Position numbers and translations under genes: made by a program | Shown here: piece after piece, positions 1 to 9,944 of the stretch | Layout: each line of letters starts with the position of its first letter | Position numbering within the stretch: the first letter of the stretch is position 1 | Source: Streptomyces peucetius | GTDB taxonomy: Bacteria; Actinomycetota; Actinomycetes; Streptomycetales; Streptomycetaceae | Length of the DNA: 64,000 nt | Reading direction: 5' to 3' | NCBI RefSeq assembly: GCF_025854275.1 | Contig: NZ_CP107567.1 | Span: 7,068,001 to 7,132,000, forward strand | Notes under the pieces: model-generated | What the model saw: the letters and a program-made list of their open reading frames with translations, nothing else | The model's database searches: none | Told to the model about the DNA's origin: nothing

Positions 1-1
1 C

Positions 2-2752
2 GACGCCGCCTTTGACGAACTCGACCGGGACGACCTCCAGCTCGTCATCGAGGAACTGCTGAAGGTCCTCACCAAGGCCGGCCTGGTCAAGGAGGTCTCC
101 GAGGCCCCGCAGCGCGCCGGCCGCTTCCGCCGCCCCACCGGCCCCGCCCCGACCGGCTACCGGGTGGCCGCACAGTCCCTCATCTGGCGCGCCGGTAAGG
201 GTGAGACCGGCGCCCACGACCCGCTGACCCGCACCTATCAGAGCGGCGACGGCCCGCGCGTCAACACCTTCTTCCAGCAGCTCTACAAGGACGCCGCGAA
301 CGAACTCGCCGGCCTGTTCGCCCGTGAGCACACCGCGCAGGTCTCCCCGGAGGAGCGGCAGAAGCGCGAGGACGCCTTCCGCGACGCCGAACTGAAGCTG
401 CTGTACTGCTCGCCGACGATGGAGCTCGGCGTCGACATCTCCTCCCTCAACGCGGTCATGATGCGCAACGTGCCGCCGACGCCCGCCAACTACGCCCAAA
501 GGTCCGGTCGAGCGGGCCGCAGCGGCCAGCCGGCCCTCGTCACCACGTACTGCGCCACCGGCAACAGCCACGACCAGTACTACTTCCGCCGCTCCGAACG
601 CATGGTCGCCGGCGCCGTCGCCCCGCCGCGCCTGGACCTCGCCAACGAGGACCTGGTCCTCTCCCACCTCCAGGGCATCTGGATCGCGGAGGCCGGGCTC
701 AAACTGGGCCGCGCCATCCCCGAGGTGCTGGACGTCTCCTACCCGGACACCGGTGACCGGCCGCAGCCCGCCCTGGGTCTCCAGCCCGACATCCGCGACG
801 CCTCCCTCGACGGCGACGCCCAGCGCCGCACCGTCGACGCAGCGCTGCGCGTACTCGCCCCGCTGATCCCGCAGTTCGCGGAGACGACATGGTGGTACGA
901 CGACTGGATCCAGGACCGCGTCCGCACCGTGCCCGTCCGCTTCGACGCCGCGTTCGACCGCTGGCGCGACCTGTTCCGGTCCGCCCTGGACGACCAGTAC
1001 ATCCAGAACAAGCGCCGCCTCGACTACAGCCTCACCGAAGGCGACCGGATGCGTGCCAACGCCCGCCGCCGCGAGGCCGAGACACAGCTCAACCTGCTGA
1101 TGAACGAGAGCGTCGACAGCAAGTCCGTGCTCTCCGACTTCAACCCGTACCGCTACCTCGCCTCCGAGGGCTTCCTGCCGGGGTACTCCTTCCCCCGCCT
1201 GCCGCTGGCCGCCTACATCCCGACCGTCGGCCGACGGCGCGGCGACGGCGACTACCTCCAGCGCCCCCGCTTCCTCGCCATCCGCGAATTCGGCCCCGGC
1301 TCGCTCATCTACCACGAGGGCGCCCGCTACCAGGTGACCCGCATTCAGCTCCCGCCGGACGCCTCGGGTGACCTCGCCACCACCGAGTCCCGCCGGTGCG
1401 CCCAGTGCGGCTACCACCACGACCCCAAGGAACGCGCCGACCGCTGCGAGATGTGCGACGAGCCGCTGGGCTCGGCCACGTACGGCCTGCTGCACCTGCA
1501 CACCGTCTACACCACCCGCCGCGAGCGGATCTCCTCCGACGAGGAGGAACGCCGCCGCGCCGGGTTCCGCCTGGAGACCTCCTACCGCTTCCAGGACCAC
1601 GGCACCCGCAAGGGCCGCCAGGACGCCAAGGTCACCGACGCGTCCGGCGAGCAGCTCGCCGTCGTCGCCTACGGTGACTCGGCCACCGTCCGCATCACCA
1701 ACAACGGACGCGTCCGCGCCAAGAAGGACGAACCGGCCGGCTACTGGCTCGACCTCGCCGACGGGCGCTGGATGAACGACCGCGACGCCGCCGACGCCTC
1801 CGGCGACTCCGGCGAACTGCCCGTCATCGACGACGACGGCAACGAACGCCGCCGCAAGAAGCGCGTCATCCCCTTCGTCGAGGACCGCCGCAACATCCTC
1901 GTCGTCACCCTCGACGAGCCGCTGCACGAGCCGGTCGCCCTGTCCCTGATGTACGCGCTGGAGCGCGGCATCGAAGCGGCCTACGAGCTGGAGGACTCCG
2001 AACTCGGCAGCGAACTCCTCCCGCCGGACGACGGACCGCGCAACCGCGTCCTCTTCATGGAGGCCGCCGAAGGCGGAGCGGGCGTGCTGCGCCGCCTCCA
2101 GGCAGAGCCGGGCGGCCTCGCCAAAGCGGCCCTGCGCGCACTGGAGATCTGCCACTTCGACGCCGACGGCAACGACCTCGCCCAGCCCGCATCCGAACGG
2201 CCCTGCGCCCGCGGCTGCTACGACTGCCTGCTCACCTACGGCAACCAGTCCGACCACGCCCACATCAACCGGCACTCCATCAAGGACCTGCTGCTGCGCC
2301 TCGCCTCGGCGACCGCGGAGCGCGAGAAGCGCGGCGAGTCCCGCACCGAGCAGTTCCAGCGACTGCTAGGGGAGGCCGGCGCCACGCCGACCGCCGCCGA
2401 GGCGGCGGTGGGCGCCGCCGTGGCCGAGGGGGTGAGCGGGACCGTGACCGAGGCCGTCGCCCAAGACAACCTGCTCACCTGGCTCAAGGCCAAGGGCCTC
2501 AACCTTCCCGACGACGGCGAGACCCTCATCACCGAGGCCAACGCCCAGGCCGACTACGTCTACCGTCTCGGCAACCTCAACATCGCCGTCTTCGTCGACC
2601 TCCCCGGCACCGAGACGACCGCCCTGCGCGACGAGGACGCCGAGGAACGCCTCCTCGACGCCCGCTGGGACGTCGTCCGCTTCCCGCACGACGCCGACTG
2701 GGACACCATCGCCGCCGCGCACCCCCGCTACTTCGGCACTGCCGCCCACTGA
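2..2752 (+). CDS. DEAD/DEAH-type helicase with C-terminal DUF1998 domain (5' partial), DISARM-related
   Basis: The reading frame is open from base 2, so the gene starts outside the window and only the C-terminal half of the helicase is seen; a GTG at 164 is internal. The visible part starts in the second RecA lobe, with motif V (MELGVDISSLN) and motif VI (QRSGRAGRSGQ). A four-cysteine zinc-knuckle follows (CAQCGYH then CEMC), and then a DUF1998/MZB-type module with further cysteines (CARGCYDC). This architecture is that of the YprA/MrfA family and corresponds to the DrmA plus DrmB functions of DISARM in one chain. The gene ends 32 bases before the SNF2 gene on the same strand, so the two are probably one operon. 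Role inferred: ATP-driven DNA translocation in anti-phage defence. Confidence 0.85.
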   Translation, partial: DAAFDELDRDDLQLVIEELLKVLTKAGLVKEVSEAPQRAGRFRRPTGPAPTGYRVAAQSLIWRAGKGETGAHDPLTRTYQSGDGPRVNTFFQQLYKDAANELAGLFAREHTAQVSPEERQKREDAFRDAELKLLYCSPTMELGVDISSLNAVMMRNVPPTPANYAQRSGRAGRSGQPALVTTYCATGNSHDQYYFRRSERMVAGAVAPPRLDLANEDLVLSHLQGIWIAEAGLKLGRAIPEVLDVSYPDTGDRPQPALGLQPDIRDASLDGDAQRRTVDAALRVLAPLIPQFAETTWWYDDWIQDRVRTVPVRFDAAFDRWRDLFRSALDDQYIQNKRRLDYSLTEGDRMRANARRREAETQLNLLMNESVDSKSVLSDFNPYRYLASEGFLPGYSFPRLPLAAYIPTVGRRRGDGDYLQRPRFLAIREFGPGSLIYHEGARYQVTRIQLPPDASGDLATTESRRCAQCGYHHDPKERADRCEMCDEPLGSATYGLLHLHTVYTTRRERISSDEEERRRAGFRLETSYRFQDHGTRKGRQDAKVTDASGEQLAVVAYGDSATVRITNNGRVRAKKDEPAGYWLDLADGRWMNDRDAADASGDSGELPVIDDDGNERRRKKRVIPFVEDRRNILVVTLDEPLHEPVALSLMYALERGIEAAYELEDSELGSELLPPDDGPRNRVLFMEAAEGGAGVLRRLQAEPGGLAKAALRALEICHFDADGNDLAQPASERPCARGCYDCLLTYGNQSDHAHINRHSIKDLLLRLASATAEREKRGESRTEQFQRLLGEAGATPTAAEAAVGAAVAEGVSGTVTEAVAQDNLLTWLKAKGLNLPDDGETLITEANAQADYVYRLGNLNIAVFVDLPGTETTALRDEDAEERLLDARWDVVRFPHDADWDTIAAAHPRYFGTAAH

Positions 2753-2784
2753 CGCCTGCTCACCACAAGGACTTGATCACCGAC

Positions 2785-5727
2785 ATGGCACTCACATACT
2801 CCGCCGGTTCCCTGGTGACGGCGCGCGGCCGCGAATGGGTGGTGCTCCCCGAGAGCGCATCCGACATGCTCGTCCTGCGGCCCCTCGGCGGCTCCGACGA
2901 CGACATCGCCGCCGTCTTCCCCGCCTTCGAGGACGTCAGGGGCGCCGAGTTCGCCGCCCCCGAACCCTCCGACCTCGGCGACCAGCGAGCCGCCGGCCTG
3001 CTGCGCACCGCCCTGCGCATCGGCTTCCGCTCCGGCGCCGGCCCCTTCCGCTCCCTCGCCGGCATCGCCGTCGAACCCCGCGCCTACCAGCTCGTCCCGC
3101 TGCTGATGGCGCTGCGCCAGCAGACCGTCCGCATGCTCATCTCCGACGACGTCGGCATCGGCAAGACCGTCGAGGCGGGACTCGTCGCCTCCGAACTCCT
3201 TGCCCAGGGCGAGGCCACCGGCCTCGCCGTGCTGTGTTCGCCCGCGCTGGCCGAGCAGTGGCAGGGGGAGCTGCGCAGCAAGTTCGGCATCGACGCCGAA
3301 CTCGTGCTCTCCTCCACCGTCTCCCGACTGGAGCGCGGCCTGGACCTCGGCCAGTCCCTCTTCGACAAGTACCCGCACGTCATCGTCTCGACGGACTTCA
3401 TCAAGTCCACCCGCCACCGCGACGACTTCGTCCGCCACTGCCCCGACCTCGTCATCGTGGACGAGGCCCACACCTGCGTGGCCGCCGACGACGCGGCCGC
3501 CGGCGCCCAGAACCAGCTGCGCTACGAACTCCTCAAGCGCGTCGCGGCCGACACCGAGCGCCACCTGCTGCTGGTGACCGCCACCCCGCACTCCGGCAAG
3601 GAGTCCGCGTTCCGCAACCTGCTGGGCCTGGTCAAGCCCGAGTTGGCACGCGTCGACCTGGACAGCGAGGCCGGCCGCAGGCTCCTCGCCCAGCACTTCG
3701 TGGCGCGCAAGCGGGCCGACGTACGCCAGTACCTCACCAAGGAGGACGGCCTCAGCGACGACAGCCTTGCCGAGAAGACCGCCTTTCCCTCCGACCGGTA
3801 CTTCAAGGACGAGACGTACAAGCTCGCCCCCGCCTACCGGGCCCTGCTCGACGACGCCATCGCCTACGCGAGCGAACGCGTCGAGGCAGCGGGGGAGCAG
3901 GGCAAGCGGGAGGCCCGTATCGCCTGGTGGTCCGCGATCGCCCTGCTGCGCTCGCTCGTCTCCTCGCCGCGCGCCGCGTACCAGACCCTCCGTACCCGTT
4001 CGGCCGCCGCGGTTGCCGCCTCCGCCGAGGAGGCCGACCGGCTCGGCGCCCCGCTGACCAGCGACTCCGCCGACAACGATGCACTCGAAGGCATGGACGT
4101 CGCCCCCGGTGCCGAGACGGAGGAGTCCGACGAGAACGCGGGCAGCCGCCTCGCCGAACTCGCCGACCGAGCGAAGGCGCTGGAGGGACCGGAGGGCGAC
4201 CTGAAGCTGAAGGCGCTCATCAAGCACCTCAAGGGGCTTCTCGCCGACGGCCACAACCCCATCGTCTTCTGCCGCTACATCCCCACCGCCGAATACCTCG
4301 CCGACCAGCTGTCGAACGACCCGCAGACGAAGAAGCGCGGCCCGCTCGGCGCGAAGACCGTCGTCAAGGCCGTCACCGGCACGCTCTCCCCGCAGCAGCG
4401 CATCGAGCGCATCGAGGAACTGGCGGCCGAGGCCGGCCCGGACGCAGCCGCACGCCGCGTGCTCATCGCCACCGACTGCCTCTCCGAAGGCGTCAACCTC
4501 CAGCACCACTTCGACGCCGTCCTCCACTACGACCTGGCCTGGAACCCGACCCGTCACGACCAGCGCGAGGGCCGCGTCGACCGCTACGGGCAGAAGAAGG
4601 ACCAGGTCCGCGTCATCACCCTGTACGGCGACGACAACGGCATCGACGGCAAGGTCCTCGAAGTGCTCATCAAAAAGCACCGCCAGATCAAGAAGGACCT
4701 CGGCATCTCCGTGTCCGTACCGGACGAGATGTCGACCGGCGTCACCGACGCGATCGTGGAATGGCTGCTGCTGCGCGGCCGCGAGGGCGAACAGCAGACG
4801 CTGTTCGGTGCGGACTCCTTCCAGCAGAGCTTCGGCGACCTGGAGAAGGACTGGAACTCCGCCGCCGAGAGGGAGAAGGCCTCCCGCTCCCGGTTCGCCC
4901 AGCGTTCCATCCACCCGCAGGAGGTCGCCCGCGAGGTCGCCTCGGTGCGCGAGGCACTGGGCAGCGCGGGCGAGATCGAGACCTTCGTACGCGAGTCCCT
5001 GGGCGCACTCGGCGGCGTATTGCTTGACGCCGGCTCCGACTTCACCGCCGAGGTGGGCGGCACACCCGCCGGCCTGCGCGACGCGCTCGCCCCGGTCGTC
5101 GGCGCGGAGGTCGTGGAGAAGGACCGCCCGATCCCGTTCCGCCACGACCCGGCGGTGGCGCGCGGCGAGGCCGCGCTGGTGCGCACGGACCCGGTGGTCG
5201 GCGCGCTCGCGGGACATGTCCTGAACGCCGCGCTGGACAAGGACGCGGAGGGTGTCCGCCCGGCCCGCCGTTGCGGCGTCATCACGACGGATGCGGTCGA
5301 CACCCGTACGACGCTGCTGCTGGTCCGCTACCGCTTCCACCTGACGCTGCCGTCGCGGAGTGGCGAGAAGCAGCTCGTCGCGGAGGACGCCCGGCTCCTC
5401 GCCTTCCGGGGCGCGCCGAAGAACGCGGAGTGGCTGACGCAGGAGGAGGCGGTGGCGCTGCTGGACGCGACGGCGTCCGATAACACGCCCGCGGACTTCG
5501 GTGAGCGCACCATGACCCGTATTCTCGGCCAACTCGACGTGGTGACCGAGCATTTGGAGTCGTACGCCGACGAGCTCGCCGTTGAACTGGACGCCTCCCA
5601 CCGCCGGGTACGCGCCGCGTCAGGCGAGATCGTCCGCGGCCTGACCGTAACACCGCAGAAGCCCGCCGACGTCCTCGGCGCCTACGTCTACATGCCCGCC
5701 GCCGTGTCCGGAGAGGCCGCCGCCTGA
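2785..5727 (+). CDS. SNF2/RapA-type helicase, DrmD-like
   Basis: A 980-residue superfamily 2 ATPase. Walker A is SDDVGIGKT (about residues 120-128), the DEAH box is near residue 226 (VIVDEAHTC) and motif III is LLVTATPHSGK. The second RecA lobe holds IATDCLSEGVNLQ and the arginine finger motif DQREGRVDRYGQ. These are typical of SNF2-like helicases such as DISARM DrmD. The long C-terminal part (about 700-980) is unassigned. ATG at 2785 is preferred because an AAGG lies 14 bases upstream, but a TTG at 2773 in the same frame is possible. The stop overlaps the next start (TGATG), so translation is coupled with the methylase. Inferred role: nucleic-acid translocase of a restriction-like defence complex. 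Confidence 0.88.
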   Translation: MALTYSAGSLVTARGREWVVLPESASDMLVLRPLGGSDDDIAAVFPAFEDVRGAEFAAPEPSDLGDQRAAGLLRTALRIGFRSGAGPFRSLAGIAVEPRAYQLVPLLMALRQQTVRMLISDDVGIGKTVEAGLVASELLAQGEATGLAVLCSPALAEQWQGELRSKFGIDAELVLSSTVSRLERGLDLGQSLFDKYPHVIVSTDFIKSTRHRDDFVRHCPDLVIVDEAHTCVAADDAAAGAQNQLRYELLKRVAADTERHLLLVTATPHSGKESAFRNLLGLVKPELARVDLDSEAGRRLLAQHFVARKRADVRQYLTKEDGLSDDSLAEKTAFPSDRYFKDETYKLAPAYRALLDDAIAYASERVEAAGEQGKREARIAWWSAIALLRSLVSSPRAAYQTLRTRSAAAVAASAEEADRLGAPLTSDSADNDALEGMDVAPGAETEESDENAGSRLAELADRAKALEGPEGDLKLKALIKHLKGLLADGHNPIVFCRYIPTAEYLADQLSNDPQTKKRGPLGAKTVVKAVTGTLSPQQRIERIEELAAEAGPDAAARRVLIATDCLSEGVNLQHHFDAVLHYDLAWNPTRHDQREGRVDRYGQKKDQVRVITLYGDDNGIDGKVLEVLIKKHRQIKKDLGISVSVPDEMSTGVTDAIVEWLLLRGREGEQQTLFGADSFQQSFGDLEKDWNSAAEREKASRSRFAQRSIHPQEVAREVASVREALGSAGEIETFVRESLGALGGVLLDAGSDFTAEVGGTPAGLRDALAPVVGAEVVEKDRPIPFRHDPAVARGEAALVRTDPVVGALAGHVLNAALDKDAEGVRPARRCGVITTDAVDTRTTLLLVRYRFHLTLPSRSGEKQLVAEDARLLAFRGAPKNAEWLTQEEAVALLDATASDNTPADFGERTMTRILGQLDVVTEHLESYADELAVELDASHRRVRAASGEIVRGLTVTPQKPADVLGAYVYMPAAVSGEAAA

Positions 5728-8700
5728 TGTCTGCCACCACCCGCAACCAGGTCTTCTCCGCCGTCCAGACCGTCGGCGCGCTGCTGCCGGCCGACATGCT
5801 GGTCCGCATTTCCGAGGCCAAGGCGTCCAAGGGCCTTGGGGGCCTCGCCCCCGCGGACTACCGCATCGCGGGCTCCCGGTCGGTTCGCGACGAGGCCGAG
5901 CGCCACTGGGACCATCTCAAGTCGCTGTGGCGGGAGCTGCGCGAGAAGCTCCCCGCCGAGCCCGAGGTGTCGGTACGCCCGGACAGCACCGGCTACGCCC
6001 GCGCCAACTGGGTGGAGCCCCTGTTCGAGGCGCTGGGATTCGGTCATCTCAGCCAGGTCGGGGCGGAAGGTATCGCGGCCTCGGACGGCAGCAAGACCTT
6101 CCCGGTGAGCCACCGCCGTGACTACACGCTCGTGCACATCACCGCCTGGAACGCTGCGCTGGACAAGCGCCTCGGCCCCGGTATCCCGGCACCCCAGTCG
6201 CTCCTCCAGGAAGCGCTGAACCGAACCGACCCGCACCTGTGGGCCCTGCTGACGAACGGCCGTCGGCTCCGCCTGCTGCGCGACTCCAGCGCCCTGGCCA
6301 CCACGTCGTACGTCGAGTTCGACTTGGAAGCGATCTTCGACGGCGAACTGTTCAGCGAGTTCGTGCTCCTGTACCGGCTCTTGCACGCCTCACGGTTCAG
6401 TGCCCCGGACGGCGCCCCCTCGCAGTGGAACTGTTGGCTGGAGGTGTGGCGGGACGCCGCGATCCGCCTCGGCGCACGCTTCCTGGACGACATCAGCGAA
6501 GGCGTGCGGCTGGCCCTCAAGGAGCTCGGGACGGGCTTCCTGAAGCACCCGGCCAACACGGCCCTGCGGGAGAGCCTCGACGCCGACGCCTACCATGCCG
6601 CCCTGCTGCGCCTCGTCTACCGCCTCCTCTTCATCTTCGTCGCCGAGGACCGCAACGCCTTGCACCCGGACGGCGCTGGACTGGAGGCGCGGCAGCGGTA
6701 CGCGGCGTACTTTTCCACCTCCCGGCTGCGCGAACACTCGCGCCGCCGACGTGGCACTTCCCACTCCGACCGGTACCAGGCCCTGTCCCTGGTCCTGGAC
6801 GCCCTCGGCCACGAGGGGGGACGCCCCGAGCTCGGCCTGCCGGGCCTTGGCGGCCTCTTCGACGTGACGGATGCGGACGCACCTCTGCGCGGGCTGAGCC
6901 TCTCCAACGAGCACCTGCTCGCTGCCGTGCGCCACCTCTCCGTCGTACGGGACTCGGAGGCCGGCCGGCTGCGGAAGGTGGACTACCAGACCCTGGACGC
7001 CGAAGAGCTGGGCGCCATCTACGAGTCGCTGCTCGCTCTTGTCCCCAAGTACAGTGCCCGCAACCGCTCGTTCGAGCTGGTCGTACGAGCAGGCAACGAG
7101 CGCAAAAAGACCGGCTCGTACTACACCCCCAGCTCACTCGTCGACGTCCTGCTCGACTCGACGCTGGATCCGGTGATCGACACGGCCCAGGAGCGCGGCG
7201 AGAAGCGCGCCACCGAGAAGCGGCAGACAGGCGCGGAAGCAGCCAAGACGGTGGTCGACGAGCTGCTGTCCCTGACCGTCTGCGACCCGGCATGCGGGTC
7301 GGGCCACTTCCTGGTGGCGGCAGCGCGACGCATCGCGAAGCGGGTGGCTGCCGTCCGGGACAACACTCCGGAACCGACGCCGGACAGCGTGCGGCATGCC
7401 TTGCACGAGGTCGTTGCGAGGTGCGTGTACGGAGTCGACCTCAACCCGATGGCCGTGGAGCTGGCCAAGGTGTCCCTGTGGATGGAGGCTCTGGAGCCGG
7501 GCAAGGCCCTGGGCTTCCTCGACGCACACGTCAAGCTCGGCAACGGACTCATTGGTGCGACACCGGCGCTCCTGCGCGGCGGCATCCCCGACGAGGCGTT
7601 CAAGGCCGTGGAGGGCGACGACACGGCGGTCGCCCGCAGGTGGCAGCGAGAGAACAAGGAGCAGCACAAGGGCGTCTTCACCTTCGACGCCGAGGCCGAC
7701 GCGATGATGAGCGTGACGAACGCGAAGTTCGCCTCCGAGCTGCGCACGCTCGTGGACAGCTCTCCCACGGACGAGCTGGGCCAGGTTCGGGCGCTGGCGG
7801 CGCGCTACCACGCGTGGGTCGAGTCCCCTGCGTACGTCAACGCGCTCCACGTTGCGGACGCCTGGTGCGCGGCCTTCATGTGGAAGAAGACGGACGCGGC
7901 GCCGGCCGCAGTCATGCAGGGCGTCTTCAAGTCGCTCCAGAACGAGGAGGGTTCGGGTGCAGGCGCGCTGGAGGAGACCCACCGCGAGATCGTCCGGCTG
8001 AGCCAGGAGTACCGCTTCTTCCACTGGCACCTGGAGTTCCCGGAGGTCTTCCAGGTGCCGGAGGACCCGGCGGCGGAGGAAGTCGACCCGGTGACAGGGT
8101 GGGCGGGGGGCTTCAGCTGTGTGCTGGGGAACCCGCCATGGGACAAGGTCGACTTCGAGGACAAGAAGTACTTCAGCGTGGTCGAGCCGTCGCTGGCAGA
8201 GATTTCGGGGACTGCTCGGCGCACGGCCATCGCGAAGTGGGCGGCGGAGAACCCGGAGGAGGGCGAGCGGTACACGGCTGCACGGCGGCGGGTGAAGTCG
8301 TCGTTCCTGTTCCTGGGGTCGTCGGGGGCGTATCCGCAGCTGCGAAAGGGACTGTCCGTCAAGGGCGTCAATTCCCTCCAGACGGACCAGCTGTTCACGG
8401 AACGGTTCGTGTCCGTGACGGCTCCGGACGGGCGCTGCGGGACGGTCGTACCCACGCAGATCGCCACAGGCGCGGGGGCGCAGTTCCTGTTCCAGGACTT
8501 GACGCGGCGTGGTGCGGTGAAGCACCTGTACGACTTCGAGAACGGCAAGCGGGAGAAGCTGTTCCCGGCGGTTCACTCCAGCTACCAGTTCGCGCTGATC
8601 TCGCTGACCGGTCGCGGCATGAGAGAGGAGGCTGCGCAGTTCGCATTCTTCCTGGGGCATCCGGACGAGCTTGCCGACGGTGGCGCTGTTTTTGCCCTGT

Positions 8701-9872
8701 CGCCCGAGGAGATCGCGCTCATCAATCCGAATACGGGGACGCTGCCGGTCTTCCGGACCCGGAGGGACGCGGACCTGACGGCTGCGATTCAGCGGCGGAT
8801 TCCGGTGCTGGTGAAGGAGGGGGATGAGGGCGGCGATCCTTGGAGTATTACCTTTAGGCGTCTCTTCGACATGACCGACGACTCCGACCTGTTCCGTGGC
8901 CGAGTCGCGCTGGAGGCGGAGGGCTGGACTTTGGATGGGAACGTCTTCACAAGGGACGGAGAGCGGATGCTGCCCCTGTATGAAGGCAAGATGGCTCATC
9001 TATTCGACCACCGCTGGAACTGCTACTACGGACTGGAAAACGACGACTACGAATCCGTGCTGCTGGAGGATAAGAGGGATGCGTATGGGGTGGCGCTCCC
9101 TCGCTACTGGATCCGGGAGAGTCGTCGCGTCCGCACGGACCGCAACCGTAGAGAGGTGGACGTCCCCGGTGTGAACCTCCGCCTGGAGGCGCTTGAATGG
9201 GAGCGGGAGTGGCTGCTTGGCTGGCGCGATGTCGCTCGGACAACAGATGAACGGACCGCTATTCCGGCTTTCCTGCCGAAGGCGGGCGTCGGTCACACCT
9301 TCCCGCTGATGTTCCCCGCCGGCTCCGTCGAGCTGACCACGGCACTGGTCGCCGCCCAGAGTTCGCTGGTCTTCGACTTCGTGGCCCGCCAGAAGGTCGG
9401 CGGCATCCACATGGCCTTGATGACCTGGAAACAGCTTCCCGTCCCGCATCCGGACGACCTAGCTCCCCACACTGCCTTCATTACCCCGCGCGTGTTGGAA
9501 CTCGTCTACTCGGCCTGGGAGATGGAGCCTCTGGCCCTCGACCTCGGCGACACCGACGCGCCCTTCACCTGGAACGAAGACCGCCGCGCTCAGCTCCGCG
9601 CCGAGCTCGACGCGTACTTCTTCCACCTCTACGGAGTTTCCCGCGAGGACGCCGACTACATCCTGGAGTCCTTCCAGACCGAGAACGGCGGTCTGAAGAA
9701 CAACGAGATCGGCAAGTACGGCGAGTTCCGCACCAAGCGCCTCGTCCTCGCCGAGTACGACCGCATGGCGGCGGCCGGCGTCAGCCTGATCAACCCCCTC
9801 GTGGACGGCGAGAACTACACCTCCACGCTCATTCCGCCCCCGGGCCACGGCCCCCGCCACCCGGCAGCCTGA
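5727..9872 (+). CDS. Large Eco57I-type N6-adenine DNA methylase, DrmMI/PglX-like
   Basis: A 1381-residue gamma-class adenine methyltransferase. Motif I is DPACGSGHF (D520) and motif IV is GNPPW (N802), with VYGVDLNPMAVELAK between them. The roughly 500-residue N-terminal region resembles the helical/receiver part of Eco57I-like enzymes. No convincing PD-(D/E)xK nuclease motif was seen there, so it may be a methylase only. The region after 1000 is the likely target recognition part. It overlaps the SNF2 gene by one base and is the third gene of a helicase-DUF1998, SNF2, methylase operon. In DISARM the methylase marks host DNA while the helicase genes block foreign DNA; the same role is inferred here. 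Codon use between about 8640 and 9260 is less GC-biased than in the rest of the gene. Confidence 0.88.
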   Translation: MSATTRNQVFSAVQTVGALLPADMLVRISEAKASKGLGGLAPADYRIAGSRSVRDEAERHWDHLKSLWRELREKLPAEPEVSVRPDSTGYARANWVEPLFEALGFGHLSQVGAEGIAASDGSKTFPVSHRRDYTLVHITAWNAALDKRLGPGIPAPQSLLQEALNRTDPHLWALLTNGRRLRLLRDSSALATTSYVEFDLEAIFDGELFSEFVLLYRLLHASRFSAPDGAPSQWNCWLEVWRDAAIRLGARFLDDISEGVRLALKELGTGFLKHPANTALRESLDADAYHAALLRLVYRLLFIFVAEDRNALHPDGAGLEARQRYAAYFSTSRLREHSRRRRGTSHSDRYQALSLVLDALGHEGGRPELGLPGLGGLFDVTDADAPLRGLSLSNEHLLAAVRHLSVVRDSEAGRLRKVDYQTLDAEELGAIYESLLALVPKYSARNRSFELVVRAGNERKKTGSYYTPSSLVDVLLDSTLDPVIDTAQERGEKRATEKRQTGAEAAKTVVDELLSLTVCDPACGSGHFLVAAARRIAKRVAAVRDNTPEPTPDSVRHALHEVVARCVYGVDLNPMAVELAKVSLWMEALEPGKALGFLDAHVKLGNGLIGATPALLRGGIPDEAFKAVEGDDTAVARRWQRENKEQHKGVFTFDAEADAMMSVTNAKFASELRTLVDSSPTDELGQVRALAARYHAWVESPAYVNALHVADAWCAAFMWKKTDAAPAAVMQGVFKSLQNEEGSGAGALEETHREIVRLSQEYRFFHWHLEFPEVFQVPEDPAAEEVDPVTGWAGGFSCVLGNPPWDKVDFEDKKYFSVVEPSLAEISGTARRTAIAKWAAENPEEGERYTAARRRVKSSFLFLGSSGAYPQLRKGLSVKGVNSLQTDQLFTERFVSVTAPDGRCGTVVPTQIATGAGAQFLFQDLTRRGAVKHLYDFENGKREKLFPAVHSSYQFALISLTGRGMREEAAQFAFFLGHPDELADGGAVFALSPEEIALINPNTGTLPVFRTRRDADLTAAIQRRIPVLVKEGDEGGDPWSITFRRLFDMTDDSDLFRGRVALEAEGWTLDGNVFTRDGERMLPLYEGKMAHLFDHRWNCYYGLENDDYESVLLEDKRDAYGVALPRYWIRESRRVRTDRNRREVDVPGVNLRLEALEWEREWLLGWRDVARTTDERTAIPAFLPKAGVGHTFPLMFPAGSVELTTALVAAQSSLVFDFVARQKVGGIHMALMTWKQLPVPHPDDLAPHTAFITPRVLELVYSAWEMEPLALDLGDTDAPFTWNEDRRAQLRAELDAYFFHLYGVSREDADYILESFQTENGGLKNNEIGKYGEFRTKRLVLAEYDRMAAAGVSLINPLVDGENYTSTLIPPPGHGPRHPAA

Positions 9873-9888
9873 CATCCACCACGCCTGC

Positions 9889-9925
9889 GCGGCCCGGTTC
9901 GGGGGAGAGCCCCGGCCCGGGCCGC
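9889..9925 (+). terminator. GC-rich hairpin between the methylase and the next gene
   Basis: GCGGCCCGG (9889-9897) pairs perfectly with CCGGGCCGC (9917-9925). The 19-base loop contains a second GGGG/CCCC pairing. There is no U-tract. It lies 17 bases after the methylase stop and 19 bases before the following start, so it could end or attenuate the defence operon transcript. Confidence 0.5.
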
Positions 9926-9944
9926 GACCGGAAAGGACTCGACC

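Noticed and set aside
2835..5027. Second long open frame on the plus strand inside the SNF2 gene
   Set aside because: The product is Arg/Pro-rich without any domain; codon-position composition fits the SNF2 frame.
2728..5601. Long open frame (957 codons) antisense to the SNF2 gene
   Set aside because: It is a by-product of third-position GC bias; the protein is low-complexity Gly/Val/Arg and has no motif, while the sense strand has all helicase motifs.
2..9872. BREX or Pgl system
   Set aside because: The methylase is PglX-like, but no pglZ, brxC/pglY or kinase pglW is present and the two helicases fit DISARM better.
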